From positions 1 through 41,795 of the forward strand of contig JAPPCV010000072.1 in assembly GCA_028824715.1 (NCBI GenBank): DNA of 41,795 bases. Direction: 5' to 3'. This stretch comes from Boseongicola sp. Lineage in GTDB: Bacteria > Pseudomonadota > Alphaproteobacteria > Rhodobacterales > Rhodobacteraceae. Each line of letters starts with the position of its first letter. Position 1 is the stretch's first letter. Made by a program: the position numbers and the translations under genes. Under the pieces are notes generated by a model. It had not been told where the DNA came from, searched no databases, and saw only the letters and a list, made by a program, of their open reading frames with translations. This document shows positions 1 through 8,321 of this stretch, piece after piece.

Positions 1-1
1 C

Positions 2-190
2 GTCCAGACCGCGCAGGGGACGGTGCAGGGGATCTCGCACCGGCACTGCCGCGTCGTCCAGCGCGCCGACGGCTACGGATACGCCCTCGAGACGCCGCGG
101 AAAGAGGAGACGACAACGATGCACGGAACACGGGAGCCCGCATTCCTCCCCGCCCTGAAGGACGCGGTTTCCTGCGGGATGATTCGATGA
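2..190 (+). CDS. 3' end of an unidentified upstream gene (partial)
   Basis: An open frame enters from the left edge and ends at a TGA that overlaps the ATG of the next gene (ATGA), an arrangement typical of translationally coupled genes. The visible tail of about 62 residues is rich in His, Arg and charged residues and I do not recognise it. It does not look like the C-terminus of a TRAP solute-binding protein, which is what one might expect before a TRAP permease. The first 60 bases are about 73 percent GC, higher than the following genes and similar to the gene at 24181. It could be a chance open frame in GC-rich DNA. Confidence 0.3.
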   Translation, partial: VQTAQGTVQGISHRHCRVVQRADGYGYALETPRKEETTTMHGTREPAFLPALKDAVSCGMIR

Positions 191-1179
191 GCACCGTTTC
201 AGATTCAGACATTCCGTCTCGTCACGGAACGCCTGCTCTTGTGACGCGCATGTTCGGGTGGGCGATGCTCTCCGTGCTTGCCGCGTTCATGATCAACAAC
301 GTGTTGATCGTGGGTTGGGGCTTTCCGGCAGCAACGCAAGCAATGGGCGGCGATGGACATGCGTGGCTGCTGGTCACGATCTACGTGCTCCTTGTCGCCC
401 TCGCGGTACTTTGGGTGTTGCGCACACCCGACCGTGCATTGCGGTACGATGCGAGTGCGATCAGCGACTTCAACGCCTACCTCATTCGCGGTTGCTACTT
501 CGCGGTTCTCTTCACCGGGATTGCGGATGCCACGATTGCCTTCATCCGGGTTGAGGGCCTCTTGCCCTACGTCTTTGGCGAGAAACTCTCGCACGAACTG
601 ATACGGTCTCATTTCATCGGTCCGTGGATTCATTTTCCCTTGGCGGTTCTGGGGTTCGTCGTGGCGGCATTCTCGCGCTCGCTGGGTTTCATGTGGCTGG
701 CGCTGCTGATCGTGATTGCGGAACTGTTGATCGTATTCTCCCGTTTCGTCTTCTCCTACGAACAGGCGCTCATGGGAGATCTCGTCCGCTACTGGTATGC
801 GGCCCTGTTTCTCTTTTCCTCGGCCTACACCCTCCTTGATGAGGGCCACGTGCGCGTCGACGTGCTCTATGCGGGCTTTGACGTTCGCAGGAAGGGAAGG
901 GTGAACGCCGTGGGAGCGATCCTGATGGGCATGTCGACCTCCTGGGTCATCATCCTGGTCGGCATGGGGTCGGCCAATGCCATCATAAATTCGCCGGTCA
1001 GGAACTTCGAAGTCAGCCAGACTGGCACAGCAGGCATGTACACCAAGTACCAGATGGCCGCGTTTCTCGGAGTATTCGCCATCACCATGCTGATACAGTT
1101 CGTGAGCTACCTGTTCGAGGCCGTGGCCGACATGCGTGACGAGCCAGGTCACCGTGATGTCGAACCGGTCGCGCACTGA
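187..1179 (+). CDS. dctQ: TRAP transporter small permease (DctQ, enlarged form)
   Basis: Membrane protein of 330 residues with about eight hydrophobic segments (roughly 22-46, 60-78, 97-120, 142-191 as two, 200-218, 240-266, 287-312). The DctQ core is in the C-terminal half: residues near 188-230 read FSYEQALMGDLVRYWY and later GHVRVDVLYAGFDVRRKG, the usual loop before the third DctQ helix. Ordinary DctQ proteins have about 160-200 residues, so this is the long type found with large permeases of the mannitol/chloroaromatic TRAP group (COG4665; family knowledge, not a substrate assignment). It should pair with the DctM encoded 12 bases downstream for sodium-driven uptake of an organic anion. 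The periplasmic binding protein is not in the window. The start overlaps the preceding stop as ATGA. Confidence 0.85.
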   Translation: MSTVSDSDIPSRHGTPALVTRMFGWAMLSVLAAFMINNVLIVGWGFPAATQAMGGDGHAWLLVTIYVLLVALAVLWVLRTPDRALRYDASAISDFNAYLIRGCYFAVLFTGIADATIAFIRVEGLLPYVFGEKLSHELIRSHFIGPWIHFPLAVLGFVVAAFSRSLGFMWLALLIVIAELLIVFSRFVFSYEQALMGDLVRYWYAALFLFSSAYTLLDEGHVRVDVLYAGFDVRRKGRVNAVGAILMGMSTSWVIILVGMGSANAIINSPVRNFEVSQTGTAGMYTKYQMAAFLGVFAITMLIQFVSYLFEAVADMRDEPGHRDVEPVAH

Positions 1180-1191
1180 GGATCAACGCTG

Positions 1192-3852
1192 ATGGAACTG
1201 TTCTTTCTCGCCGTGCTGATCTTCGTCATGGCTGCTGCCTTGGGCTCCGGCTTTCCTGTTGCCTTCGCACTGCCGGGCGCAGCGATCATATCGATCGTTG
1301 CAGCAGCCGCCTCAGGCTACTTTTTTGCCGACAGCATGGACGCGTTCTTTCACTCCGGCGGGCCGTCGCAGTGGCTTACGGCCGGCGTGACAAATCTCAG
1401 GGGCGTCTATTGGGAGGTCGAGCGGGACACGCTGATTGCGATTCCCCTCTTCATATTCATGGGCATCATGCTGCAGCGGTCGAAGATCGCCGAAGACCTG
1501 CTTGTGACCATGGCGCGCCTTTTCGGGCCGGTGCCGGGGGGGCTTGGCATCTCCGTGGTCTTCGTGGGCGCATTGCTCGCGGCCACGACCGGCATCGTGG
1601 GCGCGACGGTGGTTGCAATGGGACTTATCTCACTGCCGGCGATGCTGCGGAACAACTACTCCCAGCCGCTTGCAACGGGAACAATCGCCGCTTCAGGCAC
1701 GCTGGGACAGATCATTCCGCCGTCCATCGTTCTCATCATCCTGGCTGACCAGCTGGCCAGCGCTTCGGACCAGGCGTCGACAGCGCGAAAGGCGCTGCAC
1801 AAGGATTCGACAGGGGAATTGACCATGCCCTCGGTCTTTGACGTGGCATCCACGAGCGCAGGCGAAATGTTCCTCGGCGCCTTCGTCCCCGGCATCGTGC
1901 TTGTGCTGCTATACATGGTCTTCATCCTCGGGCTCGCCTTGATCCGGCCAAGGCAGGCACCGGCCGTTCCTTACCACGGCGCGCGCGATGCACGGTTCTG
2001 GGGCAACGTGCTGCTGACGCTCGTTCCACCGCTGGCCCTGATTTTCCTTGTGCTCGGCTCGATCCTTTCGGGCATCGCGACCGTCAACCAGGCAGGCGCC
2101 ATCGGTGCAGCCGGTGCGTTGATCATGGCCGGTTACCGGCTTGTCGAGCAGAACCGCCGCACTTTCGCACCTGCACTTCTTGCGATGGTCGGGCTCGGCG
2201 TGATCGCGTTTGCCCTGTCGACCTTCGACACGAACGTCAAGGCAGTGATCGTCTCGGGAGGAGACATGACGGGCGTCTGGCTCGGGGGCGTCGGCGTCGC
2301 GCTTGTCATGGTCGCCTTGGTCTGGTCCGGTGTCCGCGTCCTGCGGATCGAGAATACGCTGCGCGACGTGATGATAGAGACCGCCAAGACCACGTCGCTT
2401 GTGTTCATCATCCTTCTCGGTGCAGCCATGCTGACGGCAGCGTTCCGGGCCTTTGGCGGCGAGGAACTGGTGAAGGACTTTCTGAACTCGTTGCCTGGCG
2501 GGTTCTGGACGCAGTTCGTCATCGTCATGGCCGTGATATTCGTGCTCGGCTTCTTTCTCGACTTCATCGAGATCGCGGTTGTAGTTGTACCGATCGTCGC
2601 CCCAATCCTCCTGGCGGATCCAACGGCCAACATCACGGCGGTCTGGCTTGGCGTCATGATCGGGCTGAACATCCAGACCTCGTTCCTGACGCCGCCATTT
2701 GGATTTGCATTGTTCTACCTGAGAGGCGTCGCGCCGCCTTCCGTGAAGACGGTCCAGATTTATAAGGGGGTCGTGGCCTTCATCTGCCTGCAACTGATCG
2801 CGCTCGGAATCGTCGGCTACTATCCGCAACTCGTGAACTATCTGCCAAACCGCATTTCGCTTTTGGGCGAGACGGCTCCGCCTCCAAGGAACCCGAAGCT
2901 GCAGCATTGCCTTGAAGGCTATGTCCATGCTCGGCTGGGCGAGAGTCGTGAGGTTGTCCTGGCGTCCATAGAGACGGCACGCGGGCTCGATCTTTCGATC
3001 CTGCCGCGCCGTGTTCGCAGCGACCTGGCGGATGCATTTGACAGTGCGGAAGCCGCCATTGGGCATCTTGACGGTGCCTGGGTCGCCCATGACGAGGTGG
3101 TCGCTGCCACGGCCGGGTATCGCCCGCAGCATCGGCGGGTGAGATTCATTGAAAAGCAGATCCGTGACCTTGATCACGAAATCAAGGAACTGAACAGGCA
3201 GGCAAGCTTCCTGACATCCGAGGACCAGGCCGACCGAAAGGTGCGGCTGGAAGAGCGAGTTGCGGAAACCGAGGCCGAGCGGGCGGAGCTCGCCGCGACT
3301 CTGCCGGAGGGATGGGACGGAGTCTACGCGCAGTTCAGCGCCTTGGTTCAGGCTGAAGACAAGGCACGCGCGGCCTATCGCCGGGCGGCGGACGATTCGG
3401 TCGGGCCCGCGCGCGCCTTCCTTGCCATCGTGGACGCCAACGACGCCTTCTTCGCGCTGGAAAGCGAGTTGCGCGGGGTTCAGGGCTTGGTGAATGCAGG
3501 CGACAGGGCCATAGCGGAGGAGACCGCCAAGGCTCTCGGCAGCGCATTCGGGGCATTGGCAGGTGCCGACGAAATTCGTTCGGCCCTGTCCAAGGTGCGC
3601 CGTTCACTGCGCGAGGGCCGGGAGGACCGCGAAAAGGCAGCGGAAGACTGGGCTGACGCCGTGGCGGCGTTTGAGGCCCAGGTCGTGTGGCGCCGTGCTT
3701 CGGCGGGAGCGCTGTCAACCGGCGTTCGGACGTATCTTGAGGCCATCTCCGACACGGTGGGCTCGCGCCAGCAGGAGCGTCTCAACCGCGACCAGGCCTT
3801 GCACATCTCCGGTTGCAACGCCGTCCATCGCGACATCTCCCTGAACTTCTAG
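1192..3852 (+). CDS. dctM: TRAP transporter large permease (DctM) with C-terminal coiled-coil extension
   Basis: Protein of 886 residues. Residues 1 to about 560 form the DctM membrane domain, with many helices and the typical stretches PLFIFMGIMLQRS, GTLGQIIPPSIVLIIL and QTSFLTPPFGFALFYLRGVAPP. Residues from about 580 to the end are soluble and charged, with heptad-like stretches such as EKQIRDLDHEIKELNRQA and a second helical part around 690-850. An extension of this kind is seen in related alphaproteobacterial large permeases; its role is unknown. It forms the transport unit with DctQ just upstream. GAGGATC lies about 10 bases before the ATG. There is an odd insertion of about 40 residues after IIPPSIVLIILADQL that may be a periplasmic or cytoplasmic loop. 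Substrate cannot be read from sequence. Confidence 0.88.
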   Translation: MELFFLAVLIFVMAAALGSGFPVAFALPGAAIISIVAAAASGYFFADSMDAFFHSGGPSQWLTAGVTNLRGVYWEVERDTLIAIPLFIFMGIMLQRSKIAEDLLVTMARLFGPVPGGLGISVVFVGALLAATTGIVGATVVAMGLISLPAMLRNNYSQPLATGTIAASGTLGQIIPPSIVLIILADQLASASDQASTARKALHKDSTGELTMPSVFDVASTSAGEMFLGAFVPGIVLVLLYMVFILGLALIRPRQAPAVPYHGARDARFWGNVLLTLVPPLALIFLVLGSILSGIATVNQAGAIGAAGALIMAGYRLVEQNRRTFAPALLAMVGLGVIAFALSTFDTNVKAVIVSGGDMTGVWLGGVGVALVMVALVWSGVRVLRIENTLRDVMIETAKTTSLVFIILLGAAMLTAAFRAFGGEELVKDFLNSLPGGFWTQFVIVMAVIFVLGFFLDFIEIAVVVVPIVAPILLADPTANITAVWLGVMIGLNIQTSFLTPPFGFALFYLRGVAPPSVKTVQIYKGVVAFICLQLIALGIVGYYPQLVNYLPNRISLLGETAPPPRNPKLQHCLEGYVHARLGESREVVLASIETARGLDLSILPRRVRSDLADAFDSAEAAIGHLDGAWVAHDEVVAATAGYRPQHRRVRFIEKQIRDLDHEIKELNRQASFLTSEDQADRKVRLEERVAETEAERAELAATLPEGWDGVYAQFSALVQAEDKARAAYRRAADDSVGPARAFLAIVDANDAFFALESELRGVQGLVNAGDRAIAEETAKALGSAFGALAGADEIRSALSKVRRSLREGREDREKAAEDWADAVAAFEAQVVWRRASAGALSTGVRTYLEAISDTVGSRQQERLNRDQALHISGCNAVHRDISLNF

Positions 3853-4228
3853 GGGAAGGCGTCGGGGGAGAATCCGCATTCAGGCTTGCTGCACCGATCA
3901 TGCTGGCCCGCGCGCGCAATTCGTCCGTACGGCCCATGCCTGGTTTCGAGTATGGCGGGGCGCTGCAAGTTCTGTCGTCCAGACCTCGGAAGAGATCATG
4001 GGAGCAAATTGGATCGCGTTGTCCGAAAAATCCGGCAGTCCTGGAAGACGCAATGAAGGTGGCATGCGAGGATGAACTTGCAGGGCCAGCCGCGCCGGGC
4101 GGGAGTGGCGACTTGCTTGCTTGAAGATGCAGGACGGGCAACTGGTTCCTGCGACAGCTCAAGGCGAGATTCGCGAGGCGCCTTCGTCCGCTCCGGTCGT
4201 CAGTTGTGGGTTGCTCCAGACCGACTGT
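3853..4228 (+). other. Spacer between dctM and the XRE-cupin gene
   Basis: About 375 bases with no gene I can support. The regulator's frame stays open upstream to 4121, but that part is low-complexity and has no recognisable domain, so I treat it as non-coding leader. No clear terminator with a T-run follows dctM. Confidence 0.5.
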
Positions 4229-4254
4229 TGTTGGACAAATGGCAATGTCCAACA
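4229..4254. promoter_or_regulatory. 9-bp perfect inverted repeat just before the XRE-cupin start
   Basis: TGTTGGACA (4229-4237), an 8-base centre, then TGTCCAACA (4246-4254). It ends 7 bases before the chosen ATG at 4262, so it would cover the promoter start or the ribosome site. This fits an autoregulatory operator for the downstream DNA-binding protein, or an mRNA hairpin that hides the start. No strong Shine-Dalgarno is visible. Confidence 0.5.
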
Positions 4255-4261
4255 GCCGAGC

Positions 4262-4900
4262 ATGCGCACCGTGAGACAACCTGAACTGTTACAGGATCCG
4301 CACAGGGTTCGGCAAGGTGTCGACAGGAATCTCGAGCGAGCCATCGGGCGCGAAGTGCGCGCAATTCGTCATCGGAGGGGCATGACCGTATCTGATCTCG
4401 CGTCCTCCACCGGACTGTCAGCAGGAATGCTGTCAAAGATCGAGAACGGCAGGATCTCTCCGTCACTCACCACCCTGCAATGTCTCGCAAGCGTGCTGAA
4501 TGTTCCTCTCAGCTCGTTGTTCACGAGCTTCGACGACACTCGTGAGGCCGTCCTGACTCGATCCGGCAGTGGAGTCGAGACAAAGAGGGCGGGCACCCGG
4601 GCCGGGCACCAGTACAACCTGCTCGGTCACCTTGCGAACAACGCTAGCGGGGTTGTGGTCGAGCCTTACCTGATCACGTTGGCCGAACAGTCGGACGTGT
4701 TCCCGACCTTCCAGCACGACGGAATCGAGATGCTGTACATGCTGGAAGGCGAAGTCGACTATCGCCACGGTGACAGGATCTTCTCGCTGAAGCCCGGAGA
4801 CACCCTGTTTTTCGACGCGGACGCGCCGCACGGCCCCGAGGTTCTGGTCAAGCTGCCGGCCAGGTACCTGTCCGTGATTTCGTATCGGCAATCCCGCTGA
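4262..4900 (+). CDS. XRE-family transcriptional regulator with C-terminal cupin sensor domain
   Basis: Protein of 212 residues. A helix-turn-helix of the Cro/C1 type spans about residues 31-88 (REVRAIRHRRGMTVSDLA, then SAGMLSKIENGRISPSL). A cupin_2 domain spans about 152-207 (EMLYMLEGEVDYRHG, LKPGDTLFFDADAPHG). Regulators with this layout usually sense a small ligand in the cupin and control amine, glutamine or compatible-solute catabolism. The frame is open further upstream to 4121, but I chose the ATG at 4262 because the residues before it carry no domain and the inverted repeat lies directly before it. The gene sits immediately upstream of glxBCD on the same strand, so it probably controls that cluster (inference). 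Confidence 0.85.
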   Translation: MRTVRQPELLQDPHRVRQGVDRNLERAIGREVRAIRHRRGMTVSDLASSTGLSAGMLSKIENGRISPSLTTLQCLASVLNVPLSSLFTSFDDTREAVLTRSGSGVETKRAGTRAGHQYNLLGHLANNASGVVVEPYLITLAEQSDVFPTFQHDGIEMLYMLEGEVDYRHGDRIFSLKPGDTLFFDADAPHGPEVLVKLPARYLSVISYRQSR

Positions 4901-4983
4901 TCTCGCCAGGTCCAGGCAGCAGATCTTGGCCGGGACTTTGGTTGGCTTGCGCCTCGCTTCAATCGGCAGGTATTCGTATTGGG

Positions 4984-5000
4984 AAAAAAAGTTTCTCACA
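4984..5000 (+). promoter_or_regulatory. AT-rich site upstream of glxB, shared with the Rieske gene
   Basis: An A-run followed by AAAGTTTCT (4988-4996) and CACAG. The same AAAGTTTCT word, also after an A-rich stretch and followed by GGACAG, lies upstream of the Rieske gene at 8211. It is a candidate operator or promoter element shared by the two transcription units. A weak promoter match overlaps it (TTGGGA at 4979 and TAGTGT at 5003). Confidence 0.3.
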
Positions 5001-5063
5001 GGTAGTGTCTTGTTGCGCGACTCGCTAAACTTTCATCCGTTGGGCCAAGAAGGGATTCGATCC

Positions 5064-5960
5064 ATGTGCGGAATCGTGGGGCTGTTCCTCAAGGACAAGG
5101 AACTCGAACCAAGACTGGGCGAGATGCTGACGCAGATGCTGATCACCATGTCGGACAGGGGACCGGACAGTGCAGGCATTGCGATCTATGGCAGGGGCAG
5201 GCGCGGCAAGACAAAACTGACTGTGCAGTCGGACCGGCCTGATCAGGATCTTGACGACCTCGCACCGGAACTGGGACAGGCCATAGGCACGGAGGTCGGC
5301 ATTCGCCGCATCGACACACATGCGGTGCTGGATCTGGAAGCAGGAAGGGTGCATGCGGCGCGGAAGGCGGTTCGCGAATTGCGTCCAGGCATACGGGTGA
5401 TGTCCGACGGTGAAGTCATCGAGATCTACAAGGAAGTAGGGTTGCCCAAGGAAGTTGCCGACCGTTTTGATCTGTCCAGGATGGAAGGCACGCACGGCAT
5501 CGGCCATACCCGAATGGCCACGGAATCCGCTGTGACGACAGAAGGGGCGCACCCGTATTCCACCGGGGCGGATCAGTGCTTGGTGCACAACGGTTCACTC
5601 TCGAACCACAACGACCTGCGCCGCAAGCTCATGCGCAAGGGCGTTCGGATCGAGTCAATGAACGATACCGAGGTCGGAGCAGCTTACCTGACTTGGAAGA
5701 TGCAGAATGGCGCATCGCTTGGCGACGCGCTGGACAGCTCGCTGGAGGATCTCGACGGGTTCTTCACGTTTGTCGTCGGCACAAGGGATGGATTTGGCGT
5801 GTTGCGCGATCCCATCGCCTGCAAACCGGCCGTGATGGGCGAAACAAGCCGGTACGTGGCCTTTGGCAGCGAATACCGGGCGCTGGTGAGCCTTCCGGGA
5901 ATTGAAGGTGCAAGCATATGGGAACCTGAACCAGCGACCGTCTACTTCTGGAGTCATTGA
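5064..5960 (+). CDS. glxB: Class II glutamine amidotransferase, GlxB / MgsA type
   Basis: Protein of 298 residues starting MCGIVGLF; removal of Met exposes Cys2 as the N-terminal nucleophile of Ntn-type glutaminases. Further family marks are SDRGPDSAG near residue 31, GHTRMATES near 148 and VHNGSLSNH near 175, which bind glutamine. It should release ammonia from glutamine (or act on a related amide) and pass it to the partner subunits GlxC and GlxD. These three together correspond to split domains of glutamate synthase and are used as N-methylglutamate synthase (MgsABC) in methylamine users. The start at 5064 is fixed by the need for Cys at position 2; the frame is open upstream. The stop is one base before glxC, so the genes are coupled. 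Confidence 0.9.
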   Translation: MCGIVGLFLKDKELEPRLGEMLTQMLITMSDRGPDSAGIAIYGRGRRGKTKLTVQSDRPDQDLDDLAPELGQAIGTEVGIRRIDTHAVLDLEAGRVHAARKAVRELRPGIRVMSDGEVIEIYKEVGLPKEVADRFDLSRMEGTHGIGHTRMATESAVTTEGAHPYSTGADQCLVHNGSLSNHNDLRRKLMRKGVRIESMNDTEVGAAYLTWKMQNGASLGDALDSSLEDLDGFFTFVVGTRDGFGVLRDPIACKPAVMGETSRYVAFGSEYRALVSLPGIEGASIWEPEPATVYFWSH

Positions 5961-5961
5961 G

Positions 5962-6645
5962 ATGCAGACATATGATCTCACCGAAAAGGGCCTCCGCGGG
6001 CTGAATTCCATTCTGCATGCGCAGCACGAGGAAACCAACCAGGTTAGCTGGGAAGTGGTGAACCCAAGGGGCAGCCATGCGATTGCAGTGGGGCTGGATG
6101 CGCCGCTCGAAGTTACGGTCAAGGGCTCGACCGGGTACTATTGTGCGGGGATGAACCAGGGGGCGACCATCAGGGTCGAAGGCTCGGCAGGTCCAGGTGT
6201 CGCAGAAAACATGATGTCGGGTTCCGTCGTGGTCGAGGGCGATGCCAGCCAGTATGCAGGCGCCACGGGTCACGGCGGGCTGCTGGTCATCAAGGGCAAC
6301 GCCTCCTCGCGCTGCGGCATATCAATGAAGGGAATCGACATCGTTGTGCATGGCAATGTCGGGCACATGTCGGCCTTCATGGCGCAGGCCGGGAATCTCG
6401 TCGTATGCGGCGATGCGGGTGACGCGCTCGGCGACTCGATCTACGAGGCACGGCTGTTTGTGCGTGGTTCGGTCAAGAGCCTTGGCGCGGACTGCGTGGA
6501 AAAGGAAATGCGGCCTGAGCATGTCGACATCCTCAAGGACCTGCTTGAAAGGGCGGACCTGCATGCCAAGCCACAGGAGTTCCGGCGCTACGGCTCTGCC
6601 CGCAAGCTCTACAATTTCGACATTGACAACGTCGCTGACTACTAG
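5962..6645 (+). CDS. glxC: GXGXG-domain subunit of a glutamate-synthase-like complex, GlxC / MgsB type
   Basis: Protein of 227 residues with the repeated glycine-rich beta-helix of the glutamate synthase C-terminal domain: GATIRVEGSAGPGVAENM, SGSVVVEGDASQYAG, GLLVIKGNASSRCG, IVVHGNVGHMSAFM and NLVVCGDAGDALGDS follow at a regular spacing of about 20 residues. This domain is structural and lines the ammonia path between amidotransferase and synthase domains. It starts one base after the glxB stop and ends 10 bases before glxD, so the three are one operon. Length matches known GlxC and MgsB proteins. Confidence 0.9.
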   Translation: MQTYDLTEKGLRGLNSILHAQHEETNQVSWEVVNPRGSHAIAVGLDAPLEVTVKGSTGYYCAGMNQGATIRVEGSAGPGVAENMMSGSVVVEGDASQYAGATGHGGLLVIKGNASSRCGISMKGIDIVVHGNVGHMSAFMAQAGNLVVCGDAGDALGDSIYEARLFVRGSVKSLGADCVEKEMRPEHVDILKDLLERADLHAKPQEFRRYGSARKLYNFDIDNVADY

Positions 6646-6655
6646 GGAGTTGGGC

Positions 6656-7993
6656 ATGAAAGACACCGATACCGCCATTCCGCGCACCCTGCCGATCCAG
6701 TCGGCGACATTCACCAATGAAGTCAATGCCGAAATCCGCCGCGCCGCCGCCACCGGAATCTACGACATCCGCGGCGGAGGCGCCAAGCGCCGAGTGCCGA
6801 ATTTCGACGACCTGCTGTTTCTTGGCGCCTCGGTGTCACGTTATCCGCTCGAAGGGTATCGCGAGCGTTGCGACACCTCGGTGACGCTGGGAACTCGCTT
6901 TGCCGGAAACCCGATCGAACTGGATATCCCGATCACCATCGCAGGCATGAGTTTCGGCGCGCTGTCAGGGCCGGCAAAGGAGGCGCTTGGACGCGGCGCG
7001 TCGGCTGCAGGCACGTCAACCACAACGGGCGATGGCGGCATGACGCCCGAGGAGCGGCGGCATTCGTCCAAGCTGGTGTACCAGTACCTGCCTTCGCGCT
7101 ACGGCATGAATCCCAACGATTTGCGCCAGGCAGATGCCATCGAGGTCGTCGTAGGGCAGGGCGCCAAGCCCGGCGGAGGCGGAATGCTGCTGGGCCAGAA
7201 GATTTCCGACCGCGTGGCAGAGATGCGCACGCTGCCCACGGGGATCGATCAGCGTTCGGCATGCCGCCACCCCGACTGGACGGGGCCGGACGACCTCGAG
7301 ATCAAAATTCTTGAACTGCGCGAGATCACGGACTGGAGTGTTCCGATCTACGTAAAGGTCGGCGCGACGCGACCCTACTATGACACAGCCCTGGCGGTGA
7401 AGGCTGGAGCCGACGTGGTGGTCATGGACGGCATGCAGGGCGGCACTGCGGCCACGCAGGACGTGTTTATCGAACATGTGGGCTTGCCCACGCTGGCTTG
7501 CATCCGTCCCGCCGTGCACGCGCTTCAGGACCTGGACGTGCATCGCGAGGTGCAGTTGGTGGTATCGGGCGGAATCCGTAGCGGGGCCGATGTGGCAAAG
7601 GCGCTTGCACTCGGTGCGGATGCAGTCGCCATCGGCACGGCCGCACTCATCGCCATGGGGGACAATGACCCCAAGTGGGAAGCCGAATACCAGAAGCTTG
7701 GTTCCACCTCGGGCGCCTATGACGACTGGCATGAAGGACGGGATCCGGCGGGCATTACCACCCAGGACCCCGACTTGGCCGCCAGGCTGGATCCGGTGGA
7801 GGCCGGGCGGCGGCTTCGCAACTATCTCAAGGTCATGACGCTCGAGGCGCAAACGGTAGCGCGGGCCTGTGGCCACAATCACCTGCGCAACTTTGAGGCG
7901 GAGGACCTCTGTGCCCTGACCATGGAAGCTGCAGCGATGGCCCAAGTGCCGTTGGCAGGAACTGACTGGTACCCGGGAAAGGGAGGATTCTAG
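6656..7993 (+). CDS. glxD: FMN-binding glutamate-synthase-like subunit, GlxD / MgsC type
   Basis: Protein of 445 residues. It holds the FMN TIM-barrel of the glutamate synthase central domain: GMSFGALSGPAKEALGRGA, TTTGDGGMTPEER, GQGAKPGGGGMLLGQK, KVGATRPYYD, MDGMQGGTAATQD and VSGGIRSGADVAKALALGADAVAIGTA. Where glutamate synthase large subunits carry a Cys triplet for a 3Fe-4S cluster, this protein reads YDDWHEGRDPAGITTQDP with no Cys, so the cluster is probably absent. The start at 6656 is preceded by GGGAG and follows glxC by 10 bases. Expected role: reductive transfer of nitrogen (or methylamine) to 2-oxoglutarate or glutamate with GlxB and GlxC. The exact product is not readable from sequence. 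Confidence 0.9.
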   Translation: MKDTDTAIPRTLPIQSATFTNEVNAEIRRAAATGIYDIRGGGAKRRVPNFDDLLFLGASVSRYPLEGYRERCDTSVTLGTRFAGNPIELDIPITIAGMSFGALSGPAKEALGRGASAAGTSTTTGDGGMTPEERRHSSKLVYQYLPSRYGMNPNDLRQADAIEVVVGQGAKPGGGGMLLGQKISDRVAEMRTLPTGIDQRSACRHPDWTGPDDLEIKILELREITDWSVPIYVKVGATRPYYDTALAVKAGADVVVMDGMQGGTAATQDVFIEHVGLPTLACIRPAVHALQDLDVHREVQLVVSGGIRSGADVAKALALGADAVAIGTAALIAMGDNDPKWEAEYQKLGSTSGAYDDWHEGRDPAGITTQDPDLAARLDPVEAGRRLRNYLKVMTLEAQTVARACGHNHLRNFEAEDLCALTMEAAAMAQVPLAGTDWYPGKGGF

Positions 7994-8028
7994 CCCGAGA
8001 ATTTCAGTGCGCCGTCAAAGGAGCGCTT

Positions 8029-8078
8029 TCCTGGCGGGAGCGAACCCCGTCCAGGAATTGCCACTTCGGTTAGTGGCA
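8029..8078 (+). terminator. Two tandem hairpins after glxD
   Basis: Hairpin 1: TCCTGGCGGG (8029-8038), a 7-base loop, then CCCG-T-CCAGGA (8046-8056), a 10-bp stem with one bulged T. Hairpin 2: TGCCAC (8059-8064), an 8-base loop, then GTGGCA (8073-8078). Neither is followed by a T-run, so this is either an inefficient or Rho-assisted terminator, or an mRNA-stabilising element between glxD and the Rieske gene. It starts 35 bases after the glxD stop. Confidence 0.45.
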
Positions 8079-8210
8079 GCCAGGGCGAATCATGGAGGCA
8101 ACGACATGGATTGAAGCACTCAGGACGGACCTGTCGCTTCGAAATGTTCAAAATAAGATCAAATTTTACCAAAATACTACGATTTCGTGATTCTTGCTTG
8201 CGAAAAGAAC

Positions 8211-8225
8211 AAAGTTTCTGGACAG
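8211..8225 (+). promoter_or_regulatory. AT-rich site upstream of the Rieske gene
   Basis: AAAGTTTCT at 8211-8219, as at 4988 before glxB, embedded in the most AT-rich stretch of the cluster (about 8145-8220). This suggests a separate promoter for the Rieske-gloA unit about 100 bases before its start. The rest of the 328-base spacer 7994-8321 holds only the tandem hairpins. Confidence 0.3.
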
Positions 8226-8321
8226 TGCATCTATCGGGAAGCTCACCGCCGACAAGCAACACACGATGCCGATTGGAGATCCGGCACAGGTCGAACCAGA
8301 TACACACGGACGGTCAGAAGA

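Noticed and set aside
1909-3177. Long open frame on the minus strand opposite dctM
   Set aside because: Its protein is a His/Arg/Asp-rich shadow of the real frame, without domains or a ribosome site.
187-3852. Calling the TRAP transporter a chloroaromatic importer that feeds the dehalogenase
   Set aside because: The only basis is a family name; the genes are 14 kb apart with unrelated genes between, and no binding protein is visible.
7994-8321. Glycine or glutamine riboswitch upstream of the Rieske gene
   Set aside because: The hairpins do not show the conserved core bases of any riboswitch I can recall.
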